Part shown: positions 41,655 through 52,869 of the stretch, piece after piece
Layout: each line of letters begins with the position of its first letter
Position numbering within the stretch: position 1 is the stretch's first letter
Position numbers and translations under genes: made by a program
Assembly (NCBI RefSeq): GCF_963675165.1
Contig: NC_087390.1
Coordinates: 1,755,501-1,819,500 of the forward strand
Reading direction: 5' to 3'
DNA length: 64,000 bases
Source of the DNA: Halichondria panicea
Lineage: Eukaryota; Porifera; Demospongiae; Suberitida; Halichondriidae
The notes under the pieces: model-generated
What the model was told of the DNA's origin: nothing
Seen by the model: only the letters and a program-made list of their open reading frames with translations
Databases searched by the model: none

Positions 41655-43563
41655 GGTAGTACTAATGCCATTGTTTGTTACCTCACTACAACTAGGCCTG
41701 GATCAGATGCCTGATGCTTTATCTTCCAATATCACTTTGAAAATGTGAAGACCATCCTACGTTTGTTACCCCTAGCTTTGCTTAACGCTATGGCTTCTTG
41801 GGTGCTTACTTGCAATCTTCCATCCACTAAATTATATATATAATAAAATAATAATAATCGATGCTTTACAGTATGACTTTACATTTACACAAGGTGAATA
41901 GATTGTTGTGCGTCAGAAATTAAACATACTGACAGGAAGTTCCTAGAAGGAACACCTGACTAAATCTACATAAAATGTATACATAATTATACAGTTATAC
42001 AGAGCAACAGGGACAGACTAGGTGATAAGTGCAAATTCTTGATTGATCAAAGCGTTCTAGAAAACTGTCCCAGAAATGTTTGTAGAGTTGATTCTTGATA
42101 GTTGACATCGAGTGAGAGAGATCTATAAAAGGGAGGGTGTTCCAGAGTCTGACCAATCTTTTGAAGTAAAAGTGTCTTGTTGTGTTTGAGCGATGATGAC
42201 CTTTATGAACTAGCTTGTGATTAGACGATAGTCTTGTGTTGCTGGTAGAGAATGATATGAACTCAGTAATGTTGAAGTTGTCTACTGGTTTTTGGAGACA
42301 CCTGACGGCGAATATGACATCTTGCAACTCTAGCCAGTTCATTAGTGGTAAAAGGTCCAGTTTAATGAGGCGACTTTTGTAGTCGAGACTATCAGATCTA
42401 CATGTAAGGTTCATAATAAACTTTGAAGATCTTCTCTGGATTTGTTCCACTTTTGTGATGGCCTTGTGTGTCTGTGGTCTCCACAGTTGCGAACAAAATG
42501 TTAAATTAGATCTAACAAGCGTAGTATAAAGTGTTCTTTTTGTGTGGAGATCATGAGAGCATTGAGTGTTTCTTTTAATAAGGTACAAACAGCTGTAGGC
42601 CTTCGAACATATAGGTTGTTGATATGTTGGTCCCAGGAGAGACTATTCTGGATGGTCACTCCCAGGTCTTTGTGAGAGTCTCTTGTTAAGATTAGCTTTG
42701 AGTCCAAATTGTATAGCGAGTCATGAATGGTTTTACCAAAGTGGAGGTAGACACATTTGTCTAAATTGAGTGATAAGTTCCAGTCCTTGCACCATGTGAC
42801 AAGATGGTCTAGATCAGATTGCAGGTCTGCTTGGTCTTCTGCATTGGCTATTCGCTTCACTAGTTTAGTGTCATCTGCATAGATATATATGGACGAATTA
42901 ACGATTGGAGTGGTGATATCATTGACATATACTAAAAACAACAGAGGACCGAGAATGCTGCCTTGAGGTATATGCTAGTGTTTATCCCCCTGATTTGAAT
43001 TGATATGTTTCAAGGCTTGTGCCCTTGTTCACATATCACCATTTGTGGTGTGGAATGGTTTGGACTGTCTTTTATGAGTTTGTGATCTACCCAGTGATAC
43101 GTAACAAACTTCCCAGCATTATTAGAAGAGTTGGAATAATTTCTCTCTTCATCACGGTTCTCAGTATTGTGTTTCTAATTCTGGAACTACTACAAAACAA
43201 TTACGGTGATAAATTGGATGCAATCAAATATGTTACAATCGTCAATTTCTACTGGTGTGCTCACAATGTTGCTTGCTACCAACATGATAGAGTTAGTTTG
43301 TGCTCAAGCTCCATACAACATGAGAGGATTGTTTGGAGGGTGTATGGTGTTGGTATTGTTATCATCTCTTATTATTGACGAGATTTTTCCATGGAACATC
43401 ACATTAACAATATATGGGGTTAGAGTATAGGCATCAGTCTGCTTGGATTCATCCTGTACTGCCTCCTGGCTCGCTGGTACAAGAGGAGAGTTAGAGACGA
43501 GGACTACAATGCACACAGAGTGGTGGAAGAGGTCTATGATCGATACTTGTCAGCTCAGCAGTG
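41655..43563 (+). pseudogene. POT transporter copy P11, split by a LINE
   Basis: Left piece at about 41655-41835: part of TM4 (FVTSLQLGLDQMPDA), then a deletion joining to the VEDVKTILRLL segment, with an AGCT insertion at 41774-41777. The LINE follows, and the right piece resumes at about 42971 with the SVYPPD segment and runs to DRYLSAQQ. The right piece has a deletion near 43240 and a TA insertion near 43426. The N-terminal third is absent. Confidence 0.8.
41836..42970 (-). mobile_element. 5'-truncated non-LTR retrotransposon (LINE)
   Basis: Reverse-transcriptase remnant read on the - strand: PQGSILGPLLFLVYVNDI at the right edge, the catalytic YADD box, then a C-terminal region ending in the RLVRLWNTLPFID motif typical of CR1/Jockey-type LINEs. 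A frameshift separates two frames (42501-42941 and 41995-42588) and the element is cut off at its 5' end just before PQGS. The 3' end is an ATT-type simple repeat. It is an ordinary host transposon and dead. Confidence 0.85.
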
Positions 43564-44027
43564 ACTATAGTTTCAGTTTATAGTTTTTACATCTTCTATC
43601 TGACTATTTAAATGCCTATAATTGTGTTGTACGCTTTAGTGTATAGTTTTTGTGACATTTATATACGTATCGATCTATAGTAGACCTGTTTATATTGAAT
43701 GAACTGTGGTGTTTGGTAGTGTGCCAAGCTCAATGCAGTTCAGTGCATGCAAGCTACATAGTACATAGTCATATAGTGTATAGTTTCGTATCGGTCTGTA
43801 TTATTTACTGTATGCACCCGTACTTTTTTTTTTTAATACAGTTTTTATATAGCTGAGACCCTTGTTTTCTGAGGGCTCAGATCCTTGCTTTTATGATGCA
43901 TGTGACACGTACTGTGTCTATAGAGTGCTTTATGTATATACTGCAGTGGATACACCTTGCTTTTATACTATAATTATGTATATTCATTCCATTATAATAA
44001 GGTATACCAACCTCTCTTATACTGCAG
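43564..44027. other. Transporter P11 3' flank leading into exon 14
   Basis: Shares a GTGTTGTACGCTTTAGTGTA-type stretch with the flank of P16 (about 56590-56860), then diverges: here the next feature is exon 14, after P16 it is exon 13. No gene. Confidence 0.55.
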
Positions 44028-44089
44028 GGCTCTGCTCCTTGTGTGCTGAGTGTAGACCGGAGGAAGAGCTCAAGGAAGCCATTGCTGAG
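44028..44089 (+). pseudogene. USP40-like exon 14, deleted and donor-dead
   Basis: The acceptor ATACTGCAG is kept. A 10-bp deletion removes the SIGE codons and shifts the frame, and the donor reads ATAAGT instead of GTAAGT, as in the 28414 copy. Confidence 0.65.
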
Positions 44090-44105
44090 ATAAGTATACC
44101 AGAAC

Positions 44106-44302
44106 TATAGTGTGTGTTCTTTACATGGCTATACAGTGCATCCAGCTAGCTTAGAGAGTAGATTACCACACATTTGTGAGTAGCTGTACTTAAATGTAAA
44201 TATCTTTCGACCCGAACATTTCTAAGAAATGATGTTGATACCAATGTGTAGGTGAATGACCAAGCTACAACATACTCAAACATTTTATAAGGTGGTGGGT
44301 TT
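44106..44302 (+). repeat. Left arm of 197-bp inverted repeat
   Basis: Pairs with 45099-45295 with one visible mismatch in 197 bp. The arm is the intron sequence immediately downstream of exon 14. Confidence 0.9.
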
Positions 44303-44663
44303 ATGGTGATTAATAGAACAACAGCAAATTGTTATAGTGGGTAATCGGTTAGAGTGATAAAACAGTAATCTTGTACAGCTAAGGTCCTGACTTTCATCAC
44401 ATAATTGTTCAATGGTTTAGGTAACTATCCTGACCATCCCTTTATGGGTACCGGTCTTACATAATTATGTTCACAGTGTCTATAATTCATGATTTACTGG
44501 TTTTTAGGTACACTTTTGGTTAGAGCAATATCTTCTGAAAATTTTATAACTTAGCTTTAAAAGTTCTCTGGTAAGTTTAAAAATAAATGGGCTACATTTT
44601 GATACCAAGAACATCCTATATGCTTATTCCATTGCTGAGATAACACTGTGAAAAACTACATAT

Positions 44664-44849
44664 TCTACTATTTTCTACTGTTTTGATGACATCACAGCTG
44701 CAAACCACAAATCAATGCCACTTTAATCAACCACAAACTTAATTAAGAGTGGGCGTACAGTTATTGTACGCCCACTTACGTGGTTAATAAAAGTGTCATC
44801 GATTTGTTGTTAAGCAGCTTGTGATGTCATCAAAACGGTAGAGAATATT
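44664..44849. repeat. Foldback palindrome in the loop of the larger inverted repeat
   Basis: Imperfect arms (CTACTGTTTTGATGACATCAC ... GTGATGTCATCAAAACGGTAG) meet at a tight AGTGGGCGTAC / GTACGCCCACT hairpin near 44750-44780. Probably a small foldback MITE. Confidence 0.7.
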
Positions 44850-45021
44850 TACAGCGCTTTTAATCAAGACCATATCCAGTAATATTATTTCATAAGTATA
44901 TTGGCCTCTATTCGAGACCAGACGTTAATTTACACTCACAATCATGAATCATTAACTTTAAAGAATAGTCAAAATTCACACTAATTGCTTAGATACAGTC
45001 ACGGTATAGTAACCAACATTG

Positions 45022-45090
45022 TTAAAGAGCCTTCACTTTCATAAAAAGTCTGAACTTGAGACAGTCGTCTTTGAGGTACTGAGTGTTTGT
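45022..45090 (-). pseudogene. TRAF-like 3' scrap T4
   Basis: The last 23 codons or so of the MATH domain (LKDDCLKFRLFMKVKAL region, with a change to LFMKVKA) plus about 170 bp of TRAF 3' flank (44850-45021). It ends at an A run that touches the right arm of the inverted repeat. Confidence 0.7.
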
Positions 45091-45098
45091 CAAAAAAA

Positions 45099-45295
45099 AA
45101 ACCCACCACCTTATAAAATGTTTGAGTATGTTGTAGCTTGGTCATTCACCTACACATTGGTATCAACATCATTTCTTAGAAATGTTCGGGTCGAAAGATA
45201 TTTACATTTAAGTACAGCTACTCACAAATTTGTGGTAATCTACTCTCTAAGCTAGCTGGATGCACTGTATAGCCATGTAAAGAACACACACTATA
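45099..45295 (-). repeat. Right arm of 197-bp inverted repeat
   Basis: Reverse complement of 44106-44302, about 99 percent identical by eye. Confidence 0.9.
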
Positions 45296-45484
45296 CATAG
45301 GCGTAGGAACCAGGGGGGCAAGGGGGGAAGTTGCCCCCCTCAGCCAAATATTTTGCTTTTTCGCCCCCCTTAGCCAGCACTGCTCTCTAATTGAAAAAAT
45401 ATTGTGAGCATGTGGCAAAAATAACAATGTATCAGGCAATGTATGTTTGCCCCCCTTAGGTAAAACATCTTCCTACCCCTATGC
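45296..45484. mobile_element. MITE with CATAGGSGTAGGAA ends
   Basis: About 190 bp bounded by CATAGGCGTAGGAACC and its imperfect complement CTTCCTACCCCTATG, with GCCCCCCTNAGCC words inside. Noncoding. Confidence 0.6.
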
Positions 45485-45928
45485 TATATATAGACTGTGT
45501 TCCAGATCCATCTACCAGCTTTCATCCACCACATCGTTCCATGCAGGTCACCAGTATGGTCCGTGCATGTTACTACGCATGGATGGACTGTGTGTACCTG
45601 TGCTCAACACTGCATGTATTAGGAACATCAATTCAGTATACAAATCATCATGATTAGCTATATACCCGCACATTCCAAAATGGATGTATAATAAATATAT
45701 AGGGATTGCATGGTCATCACTCCACCAGTAAAAATTGCGTGGTATATTGGCCGGGAAAACATGGAAAACTACCAGTACATATGATTGACGTTGTAACGGA
45801 TTGGAGTTATGCTCTCGTCTGATTTCTTGTTTCCACGCTTTTTTGTGGTTCCCCTAGCCAATCCTAGCAATTTTTCACATTGCAAATATTTTTCTAGTTG
45901 GATATACATTGTCTTTGAGTGAGAAAGA
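45485..45928. other. No gene recognised
   Basis: A frame at 45447-45653 overlaps the MITE and is not conserved; nothing else is seen. Confidence 0.4.
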
Positions 45929-46346
45929 TGGTTAGCTGTTTGTTTCAAAATTGTTGATCATTAATCCAACTGCAGAGGCGGTATTTTATCGAGCGATGTA
46001 GATCATTAATTGAGTGATGTATTACAATAATTAATATTATCAAGGTGATGTATTAAAATGAACGAGCAATGTATTACAGTCATTGAGTGGTGTAACTCTG
46101 ATCTATATTTATAAATCAATGTACATATATATTTATTCAGGGATGTAACTCTATATCCAGCAATGATAGTTCATTATCGAGCGATGAATACGAGTTTAGG
46201 GTTCATAGGGTTTAAAGATTACTTTATCCCGCAGCCTTTAATCGGAGTACATATGCATAGACAATTGTAATACATTGCTCAATCATTTTAATATTATCGC
46301 TTGCAGTTGGAAATGATCAACAATTTTAAAACAAACGGCTAACCAT
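45929..46346. mobile_element. Foldback element with internal GATGTATTA repeats
   Basis: Inverted arms of about 47 bp (TGGTTAGCTGTTTGTTTC.., AAAATTGTTGATCAT..) enclose a core built of loosely repeated GAGYRATGTA(TTA) words at about 20-45 bp spacing. No target duplication was identified. Confidence 0.65.
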
Positions 46347-46379
46347 ACCCAATCACCCTAAATTGGTATATTCATCCAT

Positions 46380-47293
46380 TAGCACTGAAGGACATGCAGA
46401 GACCACCTCAAGGTGGGGACTGCTGTGGTTTGCATATCATTATAATTTATTCCCTAGGTGCATACAGTGTTTCTGGCTTATAAATGTGTTATATAGTAGT
46501 TGTCCTACATGTAGCTATAGTTATGTTGTTGAGCACTATACCTTACTTTTGATTGTATAGAAAAGGTGATTTTCCCGTGTAGTTGTTGTTGTAATAGAGC
46601 TTGATGAGGTGCTTTCCTATCAATATGTAATAGTGGTTACATTTGACTATACATGTACAGGATAGGTGTATTATTGTATTTTTGGCTCAGTTAATTGACT
46701 TCTTGTGTTTGTAAATAAATTGCATGTACATAATTATGGCTCCATTTTCTCTTTCACACTTCACAGCATTAGGCAACAAATTGTTTCGTGTTCCTGAGAG
46801 ATTTCAAGTGGAGGTGGCCCGGGCTAACACAATACTGGACCAGGAGAGGTGAGGGCAGTGAGGGTGTGACCAACCACACCTCTTCACGAGTTGTCTCAGT
46901 GGATATACACTACATACATGTGCCTTTACGAGTGTCACGTATTATATCATAGTTCATGTGTAATTGGCTGTAACCAGTCTACTTGCTGTTCAGGTCATAA
47001 TTTATAATAGAGATAGAGACATGAGACAGAGACATTTATCTGTATGGTTGCAGTTGTATGTGTATTACTAGCTGGGTCATCTAAAGGCATGCTCCTTGGA
47101 TTCATTTAAGTGCATGGTCGAACGGGTTTTGTTCTTGTGCTTCCACGTATGTATATATGCTCTCTACTATATTTATTCAGTGATTAGTCTAAGAAATTTT
47201 TACTTGTGGCCATGCATAAATTTTGGTATTAAATATAATATATGTATTGAACTGTACAGATATGAGTATGACAACACCATCAACACACTTTAA
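46380..47293 (+). pseudogene. USP40-like exons 11-13, degenerate duplicate
   Basis: The end of exon 11 (KDMQRPPQ) survives at about 46389-46413, exon 12 is intact with both splice sites at 46767-46848 (LGNKLFRVPERFQVEV...), and exon 13 at 47260 reads YEYDNTINTL then TAA. The block is a direct repeat of 47560-48430. CT->CTAGCT and A->ATA insertions distinguish the copies. Confidence 0.7.
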
Positions 47294-47646
47294 CTTATCA
47301 ATGCATGTTGTATAATTGTATCACAAACGTGGACTTTTTATACAAGATGTACATGTATGTACTAGCTAGCAGCTAACTTTTGTCAATACACTTATATTGT
47401 TTGATATTTTTGAGTTTGTGTCAACAATAGATAGAATGTATACGCAAGCTAAAAATACACTCTTAATAGTACCGGGATTCACGACCGTTTAGGGAAAGTA
47501 CGTATAGTATATGTTTCACAATGTTTCTGGTTATATACATAACCATATATGAAGAACCAGATAATTGCACAAATGTGTGTCCGTGCAAGATAATAGTTTC
47601 ACTCATGAATGCATGTACTTAATGGCCCGCCCCCTCCCCCTCACAG

Positions 47647-48429
47647 GTCCCCTCCAGCCCAAGGGCAGTGCTGGTTTGAGTTCAACGACACCCACGTATC
47701 TCCCATCATGGCCAAACAGATGGAGAAAATGTACCAGGGCAAGCAGAGCGCTTACATGCTCTTCTACAGGAAGAAGGACATGCAGAGACCACCTCAAGGT
47801 GGGGACTGCTGTGGTTTGAATATCATTATATTCCCTTTCATACTACTTCACAGCGTTAGGCAACAAATTGTTTGGTGTTCCTGAGAGATTTCAAGTGGAG
47901 GTGACCCGGGCTAACACAATACTGGACCAGGAGAGGTGAGGGCAGTGAGGGTGTGACCAACCACACCTCTTCACGAGTTGGCTCAGTGATTATACACTGC
48001 ATGCATATGTGCCTTTACGAGTGTCACGTATTATACATGTACATGTGTAATGGGCTGTAACCAGTCTACTTGCTGTTCGGGCCATAGAGATAGAGACAGA
48101 GACAGAGACATTTATCTAGCTGTATATGGTTGCAGTTGTATGTGTATTACTGGGTCATCTAAAGGCATGCTCCTTGGAATCATTTAAGTGTATAGTCAAA
48201 CTAATTAGTGGGTTTTATAATTGTACGTGCTTCCACGTATGTATAATTATGCTCTCTATCGTATAGAATAAAATAATTATTCAGTGATTACTTGTGGCCA
48301 TTGATTTTTGTATTATGTATTGAACTTTGCAGATATGAGTATGACATTGCTATCAACACACTTCAACTTATCATTCATTTCTCACTGGAGTTTGTGCTGG
48401 CCAACGGAGCGCTGCAGAGAATTGAAGAG
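47647..48429 (+). CDS. USP40-like exons 11-13, open but detached from exons 1-10
   Basis: Three exons with canonical splice sites and matching phases: 47647-47798 (SPPAQGQCWFEFND..., AYMLFYRKKDMQRPPQ), 47854-47935 after a 55-bp intron (LGNKLFGVPERFQVEV..., ANTILDQER) and 48333-48429 (YEYDIAINTLQLIIHF..., NGALQRIEE). They align with the human USP40 region just after the catalytic domain (QGKESAYMLFYRKSQLQRPP). The first begins with the single base that completes the phase-2 end of exon 10 at 62001, yet it lies 14 kb upstream of it. Either the exons are relics of another gene copy, or the assembly order is wrong. No promoter or first exon was found nearby. Confidence 0.65.
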
Positions 48430-48466
48430 GTGGGTGTAGTTTGTTATGTTACGGGAATACATAATT

Positions 48467-49525
48467 ATGCCTCGAGGCGTAGCCGCACGAGGGATACGGT
48501 AAAGCTGTCTGTGTGTCTGTTCCAACTGTAACTGCTCAACGGTTGCAATGCAACGAAAACTAACAGCTTTTATAGGCTTCTAGCCACCTGGATTTTGATT
48601 CGTGGATTAGCAAACTAAAGCTTCTTTCTCGAGTTATGGCTAGTTTGACTCACATTGAAGGCTATTGCAGTCTCTTTAGAATCTTTCATAGCATCATCTG
48701 TTCACATAAACTTTCTTCAACTTATAAGTTAGCCTTGCACTAAAGCGCTAGCTTTTTGTTGGCTACAAGAGTCAGAAAGAGCTGCTAAAGAAGCTAGGGA
48801 ACTTGCAGACACACCCCTTATTCCTGGATGTAATGCGCATGCGCCGCGCTCAATATCACGTGTAAGAGAATCCATTTTGAACTCCAGATTCTGGCAGAAT
48901 CAATTTTCTTCTTTGTTGAGGTCCTGGTAAGCCACAAACCAATCTTTTCTGTTTTTAGCTCCTTGTTATAGATACTACTTTCTGTGATTGAATTCTGTGA
49001 TTAAACTCTTTTTAGACTGCTTGTTGCTCCCACTGTTTGGCTACAGGCCATTTAAGACGATCAGTATGCACCTATTAACTGTGGACACCCCTTTCTTGTG
49101 AAACAATCAAAGCATATTGCATGCCTCTTCTATAACACTCTAATACCTTTGAGCGAAAGCAAAAACATGGCGAGAGGCAAGCGCACACTTGCAACACTTG
49201 TTAGTAGCTGTACAGTGGAACCCCTAAATAAATCTTTAAATAGGGGCACCTCCAGTGCTTAATGCTTCGAGGCAAGTTTACTTCAGTCAAAAAGTAGAGA
49301 AGAAGTCTGATAGCTATATAGATGATCTTCAAGTTAGAAGTATAGAGCTATATGATCATAGAAGTTTATATAAATTATATGACATTGTGCTTCAGTTCAC
49401 ATTTGCAGCTTTTTTCTAACTCTTGTAGCTAACCAATAGGTAGCGGTTTAGTGCAAGACTAACACATTACTTGTGCGAACAGATGGTGCTATAATTATAC
49501 TGGAGACTGCAACAGCCTCGAGGTA
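48467..49525. mobile_element. TGCCTCGAGG-terminal MITE cluster
   Basis: It begins TATGCCTCGAGGCG and ends CCTCGAGGTATA. 49258-49525 parallels the element at 57152-57549; the left portion contains a piece in the opposite orientation (GCCTTGCACTAAAGCGCTAG), so this is probably one element inserted next to or into another. Related to family M2. Confidence 0.6.
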
Positions 49526-50097
49526 TAATTATCTGTACCCTGGATATACTGTCCAGGATACAGGACAGAATTTACTATTCCTCTGACATTCACTGTATGC
49601 ATGTGTTATACATAGGGCTGGGTGTGTTTTAACAAGGAGAGCTTTTTATTTTGAGCATTTTATCCACAGCAAATGTTATATAGATCGATACAATGCTTGT
49701 TGTATAATCGTATCACGAACGTGAGGTGGACATGTACTGCTAACGTTTGTTTTCATTATTTGCATCCATGTACACAGTTATCAAAGGACACTTATTGTTT
49801 GATGAGTTTTTTGAGGTTATATAACGAAACCCCCACTCACTCTTTAATAGCAACGTGATTCATGACCATTTAGGGAAAGTAGTTAAGTTTCACTATTATA
49901 TTATACATGTATGAACCAACATTTTAGATAATTGCGTAAGTGTGTGTCCGTGCAAGAGACTAGTTCCACTCAGAAATGCAATAGAAACTGTTGGCACTAG
50001 ATATTTTCTCTTATAGCTAGCACCTACATGTAGCTACAGTATAGTGTGTAGCAACCATTTCTGTACATCCAATGTGTGTATGTGTGCATGCGTTTAA
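49526..50097 (+). promoter_or_regulatory. 5' flank of transporter P12 with conserved block
   Basis: TGATTCATGACCATTTAGGG at 49856-49875 is followed by AAAGT, about 240 bp before the ATG. The rest is the shared transporter 5' flank (CACTCAGAAATGCAATAG, CTGTTGGCACTAGATATT). A regulatory role is inference; the segment is simply shared by the duplicates. Confidence 0.35.
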
Positions 50098-51666
50098 ATG
50101 AGACAAACTAGCTCTACGAACGGAGGCAGCTCTTTGGTATCAAGGAATGGCTGCAAGTGCAAGTACAGAGTGAGGTGGTTCTATTCCAAGGGAGCCTTTC
50201 TCGTTTTGATTTGGATTATGCTGTTGACTATAGCCTGTCTATCAGTGTCTCATGTGTTTCATGTGTTTCGTCAACGACTTGATGTCAATTTTGTAATTCC
50301 GAAATGGGTATTTGCTATCCCAGTTGTGTTTGGTTTGTTTGCAGCTGTTTTCTCAGGATGGCTAGCCGACGCTAAGCTAGGGAACTACAGAGTGATGAAA
50401 TACAGTTTTGTACTGTTGTTCCTCATAAGTTTGCTTTCTAGTGCAATCACCCTAGTTCCTGGTATTGCACATTACGTGTATGTTGTTAGTGTCTTGTCTT
50501 GCATAGGTGAGAGTCTCTCTATAGTAGCTTTGGTAGCATGCTTTGTTACCTCACTACAACTAGGCCTAGATCAGATGCCCGATGCTTCATCTTCCAATAT
50601 CACTAGTTTTATTGCCTGGTTTGTATTCAGTATCTATGTTGGTATTTGGATCCCTACTGTTGCCGATTTGCCCATTACCACAGATACTTTGTGTAGCAGT
50701 CAATTACCAAACTGGGTTGTCCAACTTTATAGTTTGCTGCCACCTTTGTGTATGAGTATTGTTCTTATTCTTGACTTCCTCCTTGCTAAAAAATGGCTGA
50801 TAATTGAGCCAAAGTCACCTCAGTCCCTCAAAACCATCTACCGTGTTCTCAAGTTTACTTTTAAGCACAAAGCTCCCCTCAATTGCAGTGCTCTCACATA
50901 CTGGGAGGAAGACGTACCTTCAAGAATGGACCTGGGAAAGTCGAGATACGGTGGACCATTCACTACTGAGCAAGTTGAAAATGCAAAGACTATCCTACGT
51001 TTGTTGCCCCTCTGCTTAACGCTGTGGCTTCTTGGGTGCTCACATGCAATTTTCCATCCACCATCTTATGCTGTTGTTTATCCTCCTGATTGGAATTGTT
51101 ATGTTTCAAGGCTTCTGCCCCTGTTCACATATCACTCTTACTGGTGTGGTATGGTTTGGACTGTCTTTTATGAGTTTGTGCTATACCCAGTGATACGCAA
51201 CAAACTTCCCAGCATTATTAGAAGAATTGGGATAATTTCTCTCCTTATCACGGTTGTTAGTATTGTGTTTCTAATTCTGGAACTACTAAAAAGCAAATAT
51301 GGTGATTTAGATGAAATCAATTATGTTACAATCGTCTTTAATTCAATTTCTAGAGGTATGATCACAATCTTGCTTTTTAGCGCCATGACAGAATTAGTTT
51401 GTGCTCAAGCTCCATACAACATGAGAGGATTGTTTGGTGGATGTATGGTTTTGGTGTTGTTATCATCTCTTAGTATTGCCGAGATTTCTCCATTAAACGT
51501 CACATTAACAATGTGTGGGGTTGGAGTAGGCATCAGTCTTCTTGGATTCATCCTGTACTGTCTCCTGGCTCGATGGTACAAGAGGAGAGTTAGAGACGAG
51601 GACTACAATGTACACAGAGTGGTGGAGGAGGTCTATGATCGATACTTGTCAGTGAGCACTGACTAA
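50098..51666 (+). CDS. POT/PTR2 (SLC15-like) transporter P12, intact
   Basis: 522 residues, uninterrupted. A TAA directly precedes the ATG in frame, which fixes MRQT as the start for the whole family. Membrane segments by hydrophobicity: 34-54, 71-90, 103-121, 125-151, 170-186, 207-234, then after the cytosolic loop 298-318, 341-364, 376-396, 409-433, 445-461, 474-491. Family motifs: GWLADAKLGNYR at 87-98, FSIYVG at 177-182, SRYGGPFTTEQV at 282-293, AQAPYNMRGL at 436-445. No ExxER proton-coupling motif is seen in TM1. The tail ends YLSVSTD instead of YLSAQH because the last codons changed frame. The transported solute is unknown; peptide or histidine-like substrates would fit the family. Confidence 0.8.
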   Translation: MRQTSSTNGGSSLVSRNGCKCKYRVRWFYSKGAFLVLIWIMLLTIACLSVSHVFHVFRQRLDVNFVIPKWVFAIPVVFGLFAAVFSGWLADAKLGNYRVMKYSFVLLFLISLLSSAITLVPGIAHYVYVVSVLSCIGESLSIVALVACFVTSLQLGLDQMPDASSSNITSFIAWFVFSIYVGIWIPTVADLPITTDTLCSSQLPNWVVQLYSLLPPLCMSIVLILDFLLAKKWLIIEPKSPQSLKTIYRVLKFTFKHKAPLNCSALTYWEEDVPSRMDLGKSRYGGPFTTEQVENAKTILRLLPLCLTLWLLGCSHAIFHPPSYAVVYPPDWNCYVSRLLPLFTYHSYWCGMVWTVFYEFVLYPVIRNKLPSIIRRIGIISLLITVVSIVFLILELLKSKYGDLDEINYVTIVFNSISRGMITILLFSAMTELVCAQAPYNMRGLFGGCMVLVLLSSLSIAEISPLNVTLTMCGVGVGISLLGFILYCLLARWYKRRVRDEDYNVHRVVEEVYDRYLSVSTD

Positions 51667-52288
51667 ATTTAGTTTAATTATAGATTTTTCTGTATCTGTC
51701 ATTTTTTGTTGATCATGAATGTTCAGAACAATTATGTGTTGGTTTTATACATGTTTTAGCTATACGTTGATGTAACCATGCATTAATTTGTATTCTAGAA
51801 ATATAGTCATTTATGCCTAATAATTATAATACTTGCCAAAGTGAAATACACGGTAAATTGTACTTTTTTTCTGTGTGGCCGTTTCAGTTTCATTTTTCCA
51901 TACTGTATGGATGTGGGTTTGTTTTGACAAGGGGATATTTTCTACCATGCTGATGTACCAGTAACTTTTTTCCCCTTATTCACACACACACACACATAAT
52001 TTTTGATTCCATTATTCTTCGGTATGCAGTATAATTATGCAAACAGTTTGTCAATAGACACTCATTGTTTAAGTTTGTATAGTTTGTATAAGTTTGTTTG
52101 CACCAATATAATTGTATCTGTAACTAATATTATTATTGATAGCACAAATAATTTTATACTGAGACTGACTCATGATCATTTAGGGGAAGGTCCACTATAT
52201 GTTGCTGGTTAAATATACGAACCGCTCATGCAGCTATCATTCCAGTCTTATTTTTCGCGTTAACTGCTCTGCGCTTGAAAAATGCGCA
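51667..52288. other. Transporter 3' and 5' flanks, no gene
   Basis: The first part is P12 3' flank. Around 52163 another TGACTCATGATCATTTAGGG block appears, as expected upstream of a transporter, but only fragment P13 follows. Confidence 0.5.
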
Positions 52289-52632
52289 ATTTGTGCTATA
52301 CCCAGTGATACGTAACAAGCTTCCCAGCATCCTTAGAAAAACCGGAATCATTTCTACTCATCATGGCTCTCAGTATATTGTGTTTCTGATTCTGAACTAG
52401 TATACTACTATCACAGTGATTTAGTGGCAATCGATTATGTCAGGACATTATACATTCAGTTTCTCAGGGTTTGCTCGCAATGTTGCTTATATAATACTAG
52501 CAACATGTTGCAGTTAGTTTGTGCTCAAGCTCCATACAACATGAGGAGGTTGGATGACACTCGTGGTTATCTCTTCTTTTATTATCAGCGATTTTGCTCT
52601 GTCAAACATCACATTAACAATATATGGGGTTA
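52289..52632 (+). pseudogene. POT transporter fragment P13
   Basis: TM8-TM11 region only (VLYPVIRNKLPSI to the IYGV motif), closest to P3. Frameshifts include a TA insertion at about 52377. Everything before and after is missing. Confidence 0.75.
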
Positions 52633-52734
52633 GTTGTGGTATGTCTGACTTATACCACGTGACCGAAGAACTATAAAAGGACCTCCCCTATAGCAAATTC
52701 AATCCACGATGCAGACTGCATAAAGAGCAAGATT

Positions 52735-52869
52735 ATGCCGGATTTTTCAACAGTCAAAGAGCTAGTTGAGCAACACGTCGACTCCTACAGATGCTTAAGA
52801 GCCTCCTTGGTACAAGCATTGACCATTAGACGTCCCCTTTACTGGAGTTGCCAGCTCTTCTTGGCATAA
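52735..52869 (+). other. Small open frame, 44 codons, unidentified
   Basis: MPDFSTVKELVEQHVDSYRC continues to a TAA. A TATA-like CTATAAAAGG lies about 65 bp upstream. There is no recognisable family and no second copy in the window; it may be a chance frame or an exon fragment. Confidence 0.2.
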
